DNA of 64,000 nucleotides from an uncultured Pseudomonadota bacterium (lineage in GTDB: Bacteria > Pseudomonadota > Gammaproteobacteria > Steroidobacterales > Steroidobacteraceae): contig CAISEB010000018.1 in NCBI GenBank assembly GCA_903884235.1, positions 1 to 64,000 of the forward strand. The letters are read 5' to 3'. Each line of letters starts with the position of its first letter. Positions within the stretch are counted from its first letter, which is position 1. This document shows positions 26,536 through 36,104 of the stretch, one piece after another. The position numbers and the translations under genes are program-made. The notes below the pieces were generated by a model. That model searched no databases. It was not told the origin of the DNA and saw only the letters and a program-made list of their open reading frames with translations.

Positions 26536-26916
26536 ATGACGACCGACGCCGCGTCCTCCACCGGAGCCCTGATCCAGCTTTCCTCGATGCTGTCAGACGC
26601 AGTCCGGGGTGAACTCGAGCCGTGGGGCCCCAGGGACGGCGCGAATGCCGGGAATCCCCAGACATCCGGGCAGATCCTGTTTTCGGGTAACGGAATGCTG
26701 GCTGGCGTCTGGGAATGCACGCCCGGCGGCTGGGATACGGTCGATCGACCCGCGACCGAAGCGATGTTGTTCCTGACCGGCAGCGCCCGGATCACCACTC
26801 AGGGGGCCGCGTCCGTCATCTTCAAGGCTGGAGATACGTTCGTGCTGCCGAAAGGCTGGAACGGACGCTGGGAAGTCCTCGAAACCGTCCGCAAGTTCTT
26901 CGTCGAAGTGAAGTAG
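26536..26916 (+). CDS. Small cupin-fold protein
   Basis: A 126-residue single-domain cupin similar to the DUF861/cupin_3 group. It has GMLAGVWECTPGGWDTVDRP, then ATEAMLFLTGSARITT and GDTFVLPKGWNGRWEV, the two conserved cupin strands with the typical 'G(X)5HXH'-like region altered (Glu and Trp rather than His pairs). Such proteins bind small polar compounds, and some are enzymes of ureidoglycolate or ethanolamine metabolism. The ATG has AGGA eight bases upstream. It is cytosolic and is the only gene on its strand here. The substrate and metal are unknown; the loss of the usual His ligands makes a simple metal-dependent activity uncertain. Confidence 0.75.
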   Translation: MTTDAASSTGALIQLSSMLSDAVRGELEPWGPRDGANAGNPQTSGQILFSGNGMLAGVWECTPGGWDTVDRPATEAMLFLTGSARITTQGAASVIFKAGDTFVLPKGWNGRWEVLETVRKFFVEVK

Positions 26917-26985
26917 CCGATCGAGCAGGGCCGGAGCGGGACAGCGGCACCCTGAAGCGACGCATGTCGGCCAACCTCGCGAGCC

Positions 26986-28086
26986 TTAGTGCAATTCAGT
27001 GACGCGAATGCTCCGCAGCACGGACAGCGCGGTGTCCCGCGCATCGGCAATCGGGGCGGACGTCGTCGCGGAGACATGCAGATCGATCCAGGTCCCCGCC
27101 TGCACCCATTCGGCGCGGACGTGAGCGTTGCTGATCCGCGGAATGGCGACGTCGTAAGTCGCGACCTCCCAGTGATCCTGCTTCAGCAGCGCGACATTCG
27201 ACATGGGTGGAAGCGTTGAATTCTTGTTCAGGGCGCTGCTCTCGCTCTCCCAGAACCTGTCGAACCCCCTGTACGAGTTCGCCGGCTCGAACCATCCGGA
27301 AATCACGACTCCCCTCTTGTCGTCGACGAGGTGGAAATAGCGGGGACTCGCCGCCGCACCGACGCGGGGTTCCTCGGCCACGACGAAATCGCCCCTCGGG
27401 ATCGTCATCTGGAGTCGTCCAACCGGAATGGAGAGTTCGTATGCGTCAGGCAATTGCCTGATCGCCAGCATCTGGTCCGGCGGCGTACCGCCACCTGCGG
27501 TCGACGCGGGCTTGCCCGGGTGATGCTCGGCCACTCGCAGGATATCGAACACGTCCTTCAGAACCCCTTCCTGCCCGTCGTTTGTCATTACGGTGAAGGC
27601 GAGCGCGACCTGGCCGGTTCGCATAAGCCCCATCGTCAGGTACTTGAAATCGCCGGGTCCTGATGGGTGACCGCTCGTCGCCAACGAGCGATCGGTCGCG
27701 GTGAAATAGAACCCATTGCCATTGTCCCCGACAAGCTCCTTTGTCGGCAGGACGCGCTCGACCGATTGACCTTCGAAGTCCTTCGCCCAGGACGCCACCG
27801 TCGTCCTGAGTGCAGCGTCGTCAAAGGGGCCGACGCCGGGCCCGTTGGACCAGAGCGTCGTGATCGTCACCTCGAAAGGGTCGCCGTGCTTCGGCCTCAG
27901 CGAAAGGCTCGGCCGGGCCTGGTCTGTGATCGTGCCCCATTCGCCGGTCCAACCGTCCGGGATGGCAAGCGTGAGCTCGCCATGCCCCGGAATCGCAGCG
28001 GTGCTGGGCGTGGTCGCGTAGGCAGGCGGCGCTGCCGACGCGACGCACCAGGCCAGAGCGAGCATAAACACACCGATCTTGATCAT
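26986..28086 (-). CDS. Exported protein of unknown function
   Basis: A 366-residue protein with a clear signal peptide (MIKIGVFMLALAWCVASAAPP, cleaved near AYA). I recognise no family. Two stretches have a similar beginning, GELTLAIPDGWTGEW near 36-50 and VGRLQMTIPRGDFVVAEE near 210, and both halves end with strand patterns typical of small secreted domains. This suggests an internal duplication. The ATG at 28086 has AAGGAC seven bases upstream; the longer frame to 28311 has no coding character. It lies between a convergent cupin gene and a divergent aminotransferase. A periplasmic location is likely; the role is unknown. Confidence 0.6.
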   Translation of the reverse strand: MIKIGVFMLALAWCVASAAPPAYATTPSTAAIPGHGELTLAIPDGWTGEWGTITDQARPSLSLRPKHGDPFEVTITTLWSNGPGVGPFDDAALRTTVASWAKDFEGQSVERVLPTKELVGDNGNGFYFTATDRSLATSGHPSGPGDFKYLTMGLMRTGQVALAFTVMTNDGQEGVLKDVFDILRVAEHHPGKPASTAGGGTPPDQMLAIRQLPDAYELSIPVGRLQMTIPRGDFVVAEEPRVGAAASPRYFHLVDDKRGVVISGWFEPANSYRGFDRFWESESSALNKNSTLPPMSNVALLKQDHWEVATYDVAIPRISNAHVRAEWVQAGTWIDLHVSATTSAPIADARDTALSVLRSIRVTELH

Positions 28087-28747
28087 GGCAACGTCCTTGT
28101 GCGGCGACTCATCGCGGGATCCGAAGGCAGCGCCGCTCGCCATGAGCCGGGGTCGTCTGATCGCTTGGCGCCTGCGCGGTGGAGCGGCGTTCATCCGCAG
28201 GAGCGACCCATGGCCACCGAAGTAGGTCAGTATCCCGAACTCGAAGCAGAGACCGATCGTGCCTCGGCGGGTGACTCGGGCGCAAGTCAGCAATTCCACG
28301 CGGCGCAACAACTGGATTCAACGCGCAAGGTGAGGATCGGTGCGCGCTCCCTTGCGGCGCGCCCTGCAGTCCGTCGGTGGCGGCCACTGCGATCGCTGCA
28401 CCGGCGCACTCACGGGGCGCAATCATGGCGGCACCGTTGGCCCGGCGCGGCATTCTCCCGGGATGTTCGACGAACGGATGACCCACTTCAATCGAACTCC
28501 GCGCCGATCCTGCGGAATCGGCCTGCCATTTCGCCGAAGCCAGGATGCCGCGCGTTTGACTGCAAAAAGCGGAATCAGGGACACTCGGAGGGCCTCGCAA
28601 TCAGACTTCGAACCGGACCCGGGCAACGCGCCGGCGCGCGGCTCATGCGAGCGCTCTGTGGCCGACGTGTCGCAATGTACGAACCCCCACAGCGGATCTG
28701 GCGTGGGCATCAGCACCCCCCAGGACCCCGCAAACGGTGACCACGAC
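28087..28747. other. 660-bp region without a recognisable gene
   Basis: This lies between the unknown exported protein (minus) and the aminotransferase (plus). Open frames exist on both strands, as usual in GC-rich DNA, but they are arginine/proline-rich and show no domain or good ribosome-binding site. It is long for a simple divergent promoter region, so a lost gene is possible. Confidence 0.4.
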
Positions 28748-30115
28748 ATGACCCCTGCCAATCCGCACACGACAATGATCGATCGACAGCGCCTCGCGGC
28801 ATTGCGGCACGATGAAGATCGGGCATTTGTCGCACGGACTGCGCGCTCCCGCGCACTCTACTCGCGAGCGGCCGCCCACATGCCGCTCGGCGTTCCGATG
28901 CCATGGATGGCAGGGTTGTGGCGCACGCCGCCGATCTACATCGCCTCCGGCGCGGGGGCCTATTTCACGGACCTCGACGGAAATCGCTATCTGGACTTTA
29001 ACCTGTGCGATCTCAGCATGACCGTCGGCTACGGGAACGAGACCGTCGCTCGGGCGGCTGCCGAGCAGTCGAGGCTCGGCACCCACTTCCTGGCCCCCAC
29101 TGAAGACGCCATCGCTGCGAGCGAAATGCTCGCCGATCGGATGGGACTGCCGTTCTGGCAATACACCCTGTCCGCATCCGGATCGAATACGGAGGTCATC
29201 CGGATCGCGCGCTTCATGACGAAGCGACCCCGCATCGTCATCTTCGGCGGCCACTACCATGGCCACATCGAGGAGACGCTGGTACGCGAGGAAGATGGAC
29301 GTAGCGTCGCCGAGACGCCGGGACTCTCGCCCGGATCCGCCGCCCACACGACGATCCTGCCCTTCAACGATCTCGCGGCGCTGGAGCGCACGCTGGCCGT
29401 CGGGGACGTCGCCCTGGTCCTCACGGAACCGGTCATGACCAACTGCAACCTGGTCCTCCCGGATCCTGGCTTCCACCAGGGGGTCCGCGAGCTCACGCGC
29501 AGGTTCGGGTCGCTGCTCTGCATCGACGAGGCGCACACGTTCCAGTTCGCGTATGGCGGACTGAGCCGGGAGTGGAAGTTGATCCCGGACTTCATCGTCG
29601 CCGGGAAGGGCCTTGGCAGTGGCTTCGCATTCGCGATGTACGGCATGAGCGAGGCGATCGGGCACTGCGTGGCGGACAATGTCGATATCGACATTGGTCC
29701 TCGAGGCATCGCGCTCGGAGGCACGACATACGGCAGCGCGTTCGCCCTCGCGATCGCGAAAGCCATGCTTCGGGACGTGCTGACGGCGGGCGCCTATGCG
29801 CGAGTCAATGGCCTCGGGGCGGCGCTGGCGGACGGCCTGGATCGGTTGTTCCAGGCGCGCGCACTGCCATGGACGGCCTTCCGCTGCGGCCCCCGCTCCG
29901 GATACTGCCTCGCGCCGTCGCTGCCTCGAACCGGGGCCGAAGGGAACCAGTCGCTCGACTTCGACCTGATCGACACGCGCCGCGTCTACATGGCGAACCG
30001 CGGCATCTGGGATGCTGTCTCGGCGGCAGGCCCACAGGCATCGATTGCGCATTCGGACGACGACATCGAAACCTACGTGCGTGCGGCGGGTGATTTTCTA
30101 GACCGGGTCCTATGA
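28748..30115 (+). CDS. HemL-like class III aminotransferase / aminomutase
   Basis: A 455-residue PLP enzyme of the class III aminotransferase group, closest in pattern to glutamate-1-semialdehyde aminomutase (HemL) and related paralogues. The PLP lysine is Lys287 in FIVAGKGLGSGF. Asp260 (CIDEAHTF) contacts the pyridine nitrogen, and GGHYHGHIEETL is the family's phosphate/ring region. The substrate could be an amino acid or amino-aldehyde. No heme biosynthesis genes are nearby, so it is probably a catabolic or secondary paralogue rather than HemL itself. The ATG at 28748 is used; MIDRQRL nine codons later is an alternative. The long upstream open frame is not coding. It stands alone and is followed by the KdpD/KdpE pair after 270 bases. 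Confidence 0.8.
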   Translation: MTPANPHTTMIDRQRLAALRHDEDRAFVARTARSRALYSRAAAHMPLGVPMPWMAGLWRTPPIYIASGAGAYFTDLDGNRYLDFNLCDLSMTVGYGNETVARAAAEQSRLGTHFLAPTEDAIAASEMLADRMGLPFWQYTLSASGSNTEVIRIARFMTKRPRIVIFGGHYHGHIEETLVREEDGRSVAETPGLSPGSAAHTTILPFNDLAALERTLAVGDVALVLTEPVMTNCNLVLPDPGFHQGVRELTRRFGSLLCIDEAHTFQFAYGGLSREWKLIPDFIVAGKGLGSGFAFAMYGMSEAIGHCVADNVDIDIGPRGIALGGTTYGSAFALAIAKAMLRDVLTAGAYARVNGLGAALADGLDRLFQARALPWTAFRCGPRSGYCLAPSLPRTGAEGNQSLDFDLIDTRRVYMANRGIWDAVSAAGPQASIAHSDDDIETYVRAAGDFLDRVL

Positions 30116-30388
30116 CCCTCGGGCGCCGCCACGCTCGCCTGGATCCCGGCCCCCACTGTCGAGGTGGGCTTCGAGGACCGCGGCGACCATTCCGATCACG
30201 CCGCGTTTGTCACCGGGACGGGATATTCTGGCAACCCGGGGAATCCGGCGTGCCTGGGCCATTATCAGGCCTACGTCGCGATCGAGGGCCTCTACAAGTC
30301 TAGAATCCAGCGGCGCCGGTCGCCCTGCGTCCGCGGCCTGATCGGCAACCGGCCCGTCGGGCCCGGAACGCGAATGCAGGAGAGTCGA

Positions 30389-33118
30389 GTGTCGTCAGAC
30401 CCGTCGGAAGCCAAGACCCGCCCTGACCCGGACCGCCTGCTCGCGCGCGTCCAGCGCGCGGCGGAAAGCGCGCGCCGGGGCAAGTTGCGGATCTTCTTCG
30501 GTGCCTCCGCCGGCGTCGGCAAGACCTACGCGATGCTGGAGTCCGCCCGCAACGCCCGTGCCGCGGGTGCGGACATTGTCGTCGGCTATGTGGAGCCGCA
30601 CGGCCGAGTCGACACGGAGCGCCTGCTCGAAGGTCTCGAACAGCTGCCGACCCTGTCAGTCCGCTACCGTGACATCGTCCGGCAGGAATTTGACCTCGAT
30701 GCGGCGCTCAGGCGGCGCCCGGTGACCCTCGTCGTCGACGATCTGGCCCACAGCAACCTGATCGACGGCGACCCGCCGGCACGGCATGAAAAGCGCTGGC
30801 AGGACCTCGAGGAGCTGCTGGCCGCCGGCATCAGCGTCTGGTCGACGGTCAATGTCCAGCACCTCGAAAGCCTGAACGACGTCGTCGCGGGCATCACCGG
30901 CATCCGCCAGCAGGAGACGATCCCCGACCACGTCTTCGAGGGCGCCGACGAGGTGGAGCTCATCGACCTACCGCCCGAAGATCTGCTCGACCGACTGCGG
31001 GCGGGCAAGATCTACACGGCGGATCGCGTCGCCACCGCGACGCAGCGGTTCTTCCGCAAGGAGAACCTGACGGCGTTGCGGGAGATCGCGCTGCGCAAGA
31101 CCGCAGACCGGGTCGACGCGGCGATGCGCGGCTTCGAGACGCAGGATTCCACAGTCCGTCCCTGGCTCGCCCGCGACCGGCTGATCGTCGCGCCCGGCCT
31201 CGACGGCCAGGCGGAACAGCTGGTCCGCGCCGGGAAGCGCCTCGCGGACGCGCTCGACGCGGAATGGATCGTGCTCTACGTCGAGACGCCGGCGATGCTG
31301 AAGCTCACCGATGCCCATCGCAACCGGCGAGTCCACGTGCTGCGACTCGCCGAGACGCTCGGCGCGGAGACCGTCACGCTGGATGGAGCGTCAGCTGCCG
31401 AGGCCATCCTCGAATACGCGCGGACGCGCAACGCCACGCGGATCATCGTCGGCGCCCCGAAGCGCCGCGGCTGGCGAGCCCTGCTGGCGCCGTCGGTGGT
31501 CACGGAACTGGTGCGCGGGGCGGGACCGATCGATATTCTCGCGGTCGGCTCCGTCGATTCCGAAGGCGGCCAAGCAAGGGAGGGCGTTGCACGGGGCCGG
31601 CCCGTCGGCTCGCTGCCGCCGAAGACTGAGATTCCCTGGCGACGTTACACGCTCGCGTTCGGAACCACGCTCGTGGCGACCGGCATCGACTGGGTGGTCT
31701 TCCCCCACTTCGAGTTGACGAACCTCGTGATGGTCTACCTGCTCGGCGCCGCGGTGTCGGGACTTCGGTTCGGTCGCGGGCCGGCGATCATGACCTCGAT
31801 CGCGAATGTGGCGGCATTCGACTTCTTCTTCGTGCCACCGCGATTCACGTTCGCAGTCTCCGATTTCCAGTACCTCATCACCTTCGCGGTCATGCTGATC
31901 GTTGCGTTCTCGATCGCGACGCTGACTGCCAGCGTCCGCCAGCAGACGCGCATCGCCGGCCATCGCGAGCGACGGACGGCGGCGCTCTACGCGATGAGCC
32001 GCGAACTTGCCCGCACGCGCGGCGTGGACAACATGACCGTCGTCGCCGTGCGCCACATCGACGACGTCTTCTCGAGCCAGGCGATGGTGCTGCTGCCCGG
32101 ATCGGACGGCCGCCTGCGCTATCCGCGTCAGGACGAGGCCCGGGCGTCCCTCTGGCGCGCGGACCTGTCGATCGCACAGTGGGTCTACCACCACAACGAG
32201 CCGGCCGGCCTCGGCACGGACACGCTCGCCGGCGCCAGGGCCTTCTACCTGCCGATTCATGGCTCGAAGCAGACCTTCGGCGTGCTCGCGGTCCTGCCGA
32301 GCAATCCCCGACGGATCCTCCTGCCCGAGCAGCGACACCTGCTGGAGACGTTCGCCGGACAACTCGCGCTCGCGATCGAGCGCGCGCTGCTGGCGGAACA
32401 GAGCGAGACGGCGCGCGTCGCGGCGGAATCCGAGAGCCTGCGAAATACCCTGCTGGCCTCGATCTCGCATGACCTGCGCACCCCACTCGCCGTCATCGCC
32501 GGGGCAAGCACGGCGCTCAACGATCCGGGGCTCACGCTTGACTCCGACTCCCGCGCCCGGCTGGTGGCCTCGATCGCAGCGAAGTCCCAGGAGATGTCGG
32601 AGCTGATTTCCAATGTCCTCGACCTGATGCGCTTCGAGGCCGGCGAAGTGCGGCTGCGCCTGGACTGGCAGACCGTCGATGACCTCGTCGGTACGGCACT
32701 CGGGCGCGTGGCACACCGATTGGCGGAATACCCGGTCGACGTGCAGCTGCCCGCCGACCTGCCGGCGCTGCGACTCGATGCTCCGCTGATGACGCAGGTG
32801 TTCGGGAACCTGCTCGAAAATGTCACGAAGCACGCACCGGCGGGCACCCGCATCCGAATCTCCGGCAGCGTGCGGGACGGTGCCATCGAACTCACCTTCG
32901 ACGATGACGGACCGGGCCTCCCCGCCGGGGACCCGGAACGCCTGTTCGCGAAGTTCCAGCGCGGGCGGGACGAAGGCAACGCGGGAGGCGCAGGACTTGG
33001 CCTCGCGATCAGCCGTGCGATCGTCAATGCGCACGGCGGGAGCATCCATGCGGCGAACCGACCCGAGGGCGGCGCGAGATTCACCGTGGTGCTGCCCGCC
33101 GGGGAGTTGGAGCCATGA
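30389..33118 (+). CDS. kdpD: KdpD-type sensor histidine kinase
   Basis: A 909-residue sensor kinase of the KdpD type. In order it has the N-terminal KdpD domain with a Walker A loop (FGASAGVGKTYAM, about 37-49), a Usp-like domain (RLIVAPGLDGQAEQLVRAGK), four membrane helices at about 417-520, a GAF-like segment, the phospho-acceptor His694 in ASISHDLRTPL, and the ATP-binding domain (FGNLLENVTKHAP, DDGPGLPAG, GGAGLGLAISRAI). KdpD phosphorylates KdpE in response to potassium limitation or osmotic stress. The GTG at 30389 is chosen because CAGGAG precedes it by six bases; the ATG at 30374 is close. The stop overlaps the kdpE ATG (ATGA, 33115-33118). The usual kdpFABC transporter genes are absent on both sides. 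Confidence 0.93.
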   Translation: MSSDPSEAKTRPDPDRLLARVQRAAESARRGKLRIFFGASAGVGKTYAMLESARNARAAGADIVVGYVEPHGRVDTERLLEGLEQLPTLSVRYRDIVRQEFDLDAALRRRPVTLVVDDLAHSNLIDGDPPARHEKRWQDLEELLAAGISVWSTVNVQHLESLNDVVAGITGIRQQETIPDHVFEGADEVELIDLPPEDLLDRLRAGKIYTADRVATATQRFFRKENLTALREIALRKTADRVDAAMRGFETQDSTVRPWLARDRLIVAPGLDGQAEQLVRAGKRLADALDAEWIVLYVETPAMLKLTDAHRNRRVHVLRLAETLGAETVTLDGASAAEAILEYARTRNATRIIVGAPKRRGWRALLAPSVVTELVRGAGPIDILAVGSVDSEGGQAREGVARGRPVGSLPPKTEIPWRRYTLAFGTTLVATGIDWVVFPHFELTNLVMVYLLGAAVSGLRFGRGPAIMTSIANVAAFDFFFVPPRFTFAVSDFQYLITFAVMLIVAFSIATLTASVRQQTRIAGHRERRTAALYAMSRELARTRGVDNMTVVAVRHIDDVFSSQAMVLLPGSDGRLRYPRQDEARASLWRADLSIAQWVYHHNEPAGLGTDTLAGARAFYLPIHGSKQTFGVLAVLPSNPRRILLPEQRHLLETFAGQLALAIERALLAEQSETARVAAESESLRNTLLASISHDLRTPLAVIAGASTALNDPGLTLDSDSRARLVASIAAKSQEMSELISNVLDLMRFEAGEVRLRLDWQTVDDLVGTALGRVAHRLAEYPVDVQLPADLPALRLDAPLMTQVFGNLLENVTKHAPAGTRIRISGSVRDGAIELTFDDDGPGLPAGDPERLFAKFQRGRDEGNAGGAGLGLAISRAIVNAHGGSIHAANRPEGGARFTVVLPAGELEP

Positions 33119-33852
33119 CCACGGCGATGTTCCGAATCCTCGTCATCGAGGATGACGATGAGCTGCGGAGCATGCTGCGCACACTGCTCGAATCCCAGTC
33201 CTATCGGGTATCAGAGGCGGCCAGCGGGCAGCGCGGCATCCTCGAGGCGAGGAGCTACCGGCCGGACCTGGCGCTCGTCGACCTGGGCCTGCCGGACCTC
33301 GATGGCACGGAGGTCGTACGCGCGATCCGATCGTTCGCGCCACTGCCGATCCTGGTCCTCACGGCGCGCACGATGGAAGCAGACAAGGTGCTGGCGCTCG
33401 ACGCCGGCGCCGACGACTACGTCACCAAGCCGTTCAGCACCTCGGAACTGCTCGCACGGATCCGCGCCGCACTGCGCCGCACCGCCCGCGCAGGAACCGC
33501 CCTTTCAGTGCTGCAACTGGGTGCGGTCATGCTCGACTTCGGCGCGCGCACGGCGCGCGGACCGGATGGCCCGCTCCACCTGACCCCGCTGGAATATCGC
33601 CTGATCGAATGCCTGGCACGGAGCGCCGGCATGATCGTGACGCAACGGCAGCTGCTGCAGGAGGTCTGGGGACCGGAGCGAGTGAACGACTCACGCGGCC
33701 TGCGTTCGTACATCAAGTTCCTGCGACAGAAGCTCGAGCCTGATCCGGGTCGGCCCCGCTTCATCCTGACCGAGGCCGGACTTGGCTACCGCCTCCAGCT
33801 CGACGAGTCCGCAGCTGATGGAGACTTGCGGCCCACACCGACATCCGCGTGA
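33115..33852 (+). CDS. kdpE: KdpE-type response regulator
   Basis: A 245-residue OmpR-family regulator. The receiver domain has the acidic pocket (IEDDDE), phospho-acceptor Asp56 in LALVDLGLPDLDG, the conserved Thr83 of VLTAR and Lys105 in DDYVTKPF. A winged-helix DNA-binding domain follows (LTPLEYRLIECLARSAG, LLQEVWGPERVNDSRGLRSY) with the YIKFLRQKLEPDP segment typical of KdpE. It forms a translationally coupled pair with KdpD (four-base overlap). KdpE normally activates kdpFABC; as no such operon is in the window, its targets must lie elsewhere or differ. A short hairpin follows the stop. Confidence 0.93.
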   Translation: MTTAMFRILVIEDDDELRSMLRTLLESQSYRVSEAASGQRGILEARSYRPDLALVDLGLPDLDGTEVVRAIRSFAPLPILVLTARTMEADKVLALDAGADDYVTKPFSTSELLARIRAALRRTARAGTALSVLQLGAVMLDFGARTARGPDGPLHLTPLEYRLIECLARSAGMIVTQRQLLQEVWGPERVNDSRGLRSYIKFLRQKLEPDPGRPRFILTEAGLGYRLQLDESAADGDLRPTPTSA

Positions 33853-33859
33853 CGGCGTC

Positions 33860-33876
33860 GGCGGCATCCTGCCGCC
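33860..33876. terminator. Hairpin between convergent kdpE and phosphoesterase genes
   Basis: Perfect 7-bp stem ggcggca/tgccgcc with a 3-base loop, 8 bases after the kdpE stop and 50 bases before the convergent phosphoesterase stop. No T-run follows. It could serve either direction; support is weak. Confidence 0.3.
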
Positions 33877-33926
33877 CGCCGCGCTTCCCGAGCCCGCTAC
33901 CCGGGACGCACGTCGGTCCGAATGCG

Positions 33927-35531
33927 TCAGTCGAGCTTCAGCGCCCCGGTCAGGTCACCGGGCCGACGGAAGCCATTCGCGTGCAACGCCGCGTCGCGCT
34001 CGGCAATGCCCGGCAGCAGGTCACCCGGGTACACCGGATGGTGCCTCGTGCCGAGGAAGCGCTTGGCGATGAAGCGCAGGATGGACGAGGTGTCATAGGG
34101 CGTGTGGTCGACGTGGCCCTTGCGTGCGTACGGCGAGACAATGATGGTCGGCACGCGCGAACCCGGGCCCCAGCGATCGGCCTTCGGCGGCGCGGCATGG
34201 TCCCAGAAACCCCCGTTCTCGTCGTAGGTCACGACGATCAGCACGTGAGCGCCCTGCGGGCCGTTCAGGATGTGCGAGATCACGTCCGCGATGTGGGCGT
34301 CGCCATCGAGCACATTCGCATAGCCCGGATGCTCGTTCTGCGTGCCCTGTGGCTTGTAGAACGTGACAGCTGGCAGCCGGCCCGCGTCGATATCAGCGAG
34401 GAAACTTGCACCGCCGATGCCCCCGTCCTTCAGGTGTTGTGCGCGCGCTTCGGTACCCGGCGCAAAGTTGGCGTAGTAGTTGAACGGCTGGTGGTGCGGC
34501 TGGAACTGGTAGGGCGCGGTGTAGATGTGCGAGGGGTTGTCCAACGCGTCCTGGAACGCGCCGGCGTACCACGCCCAGCTGACGTGCGCTGCGGACAGCA
34601 GGTCGCCGATGGTGGTCTGCGTTTGCACGGAGAGCGTGCTCGCGGCGTCCGCATTGGCGTAACGTGCGTCGCCCCCTGCGGCCGGGGCGTTGCCGCTCGG
34701 CTGGAACGCGGGCTGCGATGTGTTGACGGCATAGTGGTCCGGCGTCTGGCGGCCATCGAGCACGTAGGCCGGGGGACCCGCCAGCGCCGACGCCGGGCTC
34801 GCGGGCGCGGACGCCAGCGACACGCCGTCCGCATTGACGACCGAGACGCTGAGGTCCTTCGGGTTCGCCTGGAACGGGATGCATGCGCAGATCAGGTACT
34901 GGTGATTGAGGAACGAGCCACCGAACGTACCGAAGAAAAAGTTATCGGCCAGCACGTACTGGCGGGCAACCTGCCACATCGGCAGCGCCGATCGGGAAGA
35001 GTCGTAGTGACCCATCGTCAGCCCACCGGCATCGGTCCACGCGGCAAAGCGGTCGTTCGCACCGCCGTCGATCTGCATCTGGTTCTGGTAGAAGCGGTGC
35101 ACGACATCCCGGGTCGCAACGCTCGGCGGCACGGCAAACCCAGCGCCCGGCGCGCCCTCGTCGATGCTGAAAGGTGCATTGGGCAGGTTTGCGGTCGCCG
35201 CCTGAGCGATCCCGGGCAGTCCGCCCCAGATCTGCGGAAGCGTCGGCAGCACGCTGCCATCGCGGTCGAGTTGCGGCAGTGCATGGTGGCGTGCCGCACT
35301 GGCGAGCCCATTGGCACCTGGGAAGTCACCGTAGAGGTTGTCGAAGCTTCGATTCTCGCCGTAGATGACGACGATGTTTTGGATCTTGTCCAGCCCTTCC
35401 GCGCGGTAGGTACACGACTCCTCCCGCGAGATGCTCCACGCTGGCTCAACCGGCGCCGCGATCACGATCGCGGCAGGCACGATGCCGAGACAGAACGCGA
35501 CGGCGCGACTCGCGAAACGGAAATGCGACAT
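33927..35531 (-). CDS. Secreted AcpA/phospholipase C-family phosphoesterase
   Basis: A 534-residue exported phosphoesterase of the acid phosphatase AcpA / phospholipase C family. After a signal peptide (about 1-26, ending AIVIAAP) it has the family's metal-binding opening VVIYGENRSFDNLYGDFPG, the central region HYDSSRSALPMWQVARQYVL, and the late ligands in VTYDENGGFWDHAAPP and GSRVPTIIVSPYARKGHVDH. Members cleave phosphomonoesters or phospholipids in the periplasm or outside the cell. The start has GGAGGAG six bases before it. It converges with kdpE. The substrate (phosphomonoester or lecithin-like) is not decided by sequence. A role in phosphate scavenging is a fair inference; no Pho box was sought in depth. 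Confidence 0.87.
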   Translation of the reverse strand: MSHFRFASRAVAFCLGIVPAAIVIAAPVEPAWSISREESCTYRAEGLDKIQNIVVIYGENRSFDNLYGDFPGANGLASAARHHALPQLDRDGSVLPTLPQIWGGLPGIAQAATANLPNAPFSIDEGAPGAGFAVPPSVATRDVVHRFYQNQMQIDGGANDRFAAWTDAGGLTMGHYDSSRSALPMWQVARQYVLADNFFFGTFGGSFLNHQYLICACIPFQANPKDLSVSVVNADGVSLASAPASPASALAGPPAYVLDGRQTPDHYAVNTSQPAFQPSGNAPAAGGDARYANADAASTLSVQTQTTIGDLLSAAHVSWAWYAGAFQDALDNPSHIYTAPYQFQPHHQPFNYYANFAPGTEARAQHLKDGGIGGASFLADIDAGRLPAVTFYKPQGTQNEHPGYANVLDGDAHIADVISHILNGPQGAHVLIVVTYDENGGFWDHAAPPKADRWGPGSRVPTIIVSPYARKGHVDHTPYDTSSILRFIAKRFLGTRHHPVYPGDLLPGIAERDAALHANGFRRPGDLTGALKLD

Positions 35532-36104
35532 GGCAGGCTCCTCCGCTGGTCAGATGACGATGGACGCCGCGACGCCGCCTGCTTGCAGGGCCTCGTGCGC
35601 GGCGACAAGAAGGTCTCATCGGCAGATGACGGCGCCGTGATGCTTTTCCGACAATTGCTTGAAACGACGACCCGACGACGCAACGGCGAGCGCCTGCATC
35701 AACGACGGACCCGTCGGAGCGCCGCCGGCAAATGAGTCCGGTCGGCGGTCACGGGCACGTCGCGCAAGCACGGCGGTGCGACCGCGCCACGCCACTGGAG
35801 GCAATCCGCGCGCGGCGCGTATCCATGACCGCGAATCCGATCGCGAATTGCCATGCCGTCCACCTGGACGCCGCCCCGGCCGCTGCGGCCTTCTCTCCAT
35901 TCCTTGCCAGCACGATGCGGCTACCCTATCGTTCGCCCTGCCTACCTCGGCGCGTGGCGAGGCCGCCGCGGCCCCGGGGTTGCCAGACGTCCGTCGTCGC
36001 GCAGGTCACGGTAGTGCCGTCACTGTCGGCACCGCGAGGGCCGCCAGGGCAATTCCCCGACCCGTGACAGGTTCGTCTTCTTCACCTTTCCCTTCGAGGG
36101 CGCA
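35532..36104. other. 570-bp intergenic region, no gene recognised
   Basis: This lies between the divergent phosphoesterase (minus) and the first amidohydrolase (plus). It holds several short open frames of 90-150 codons without domains, including an arginine/proline-rich one at 35659-36108 that overlaps the amidohydrolase start. I see no RNA gene or clear promoter. Confidence 0.4.

Noticed and set aside
27667-28740. A 357-codon plus-strand frame
   Set aside because: Mostly antisense to the exported protein at 26986-28086, then low-complexity; no recognisable domain.
31391-33049. A 552-codon minus-strand open frame inside kdpD
   Set aside because: Antisense shadow of a clearly conserved gene; no domain or ribosome-binding site.
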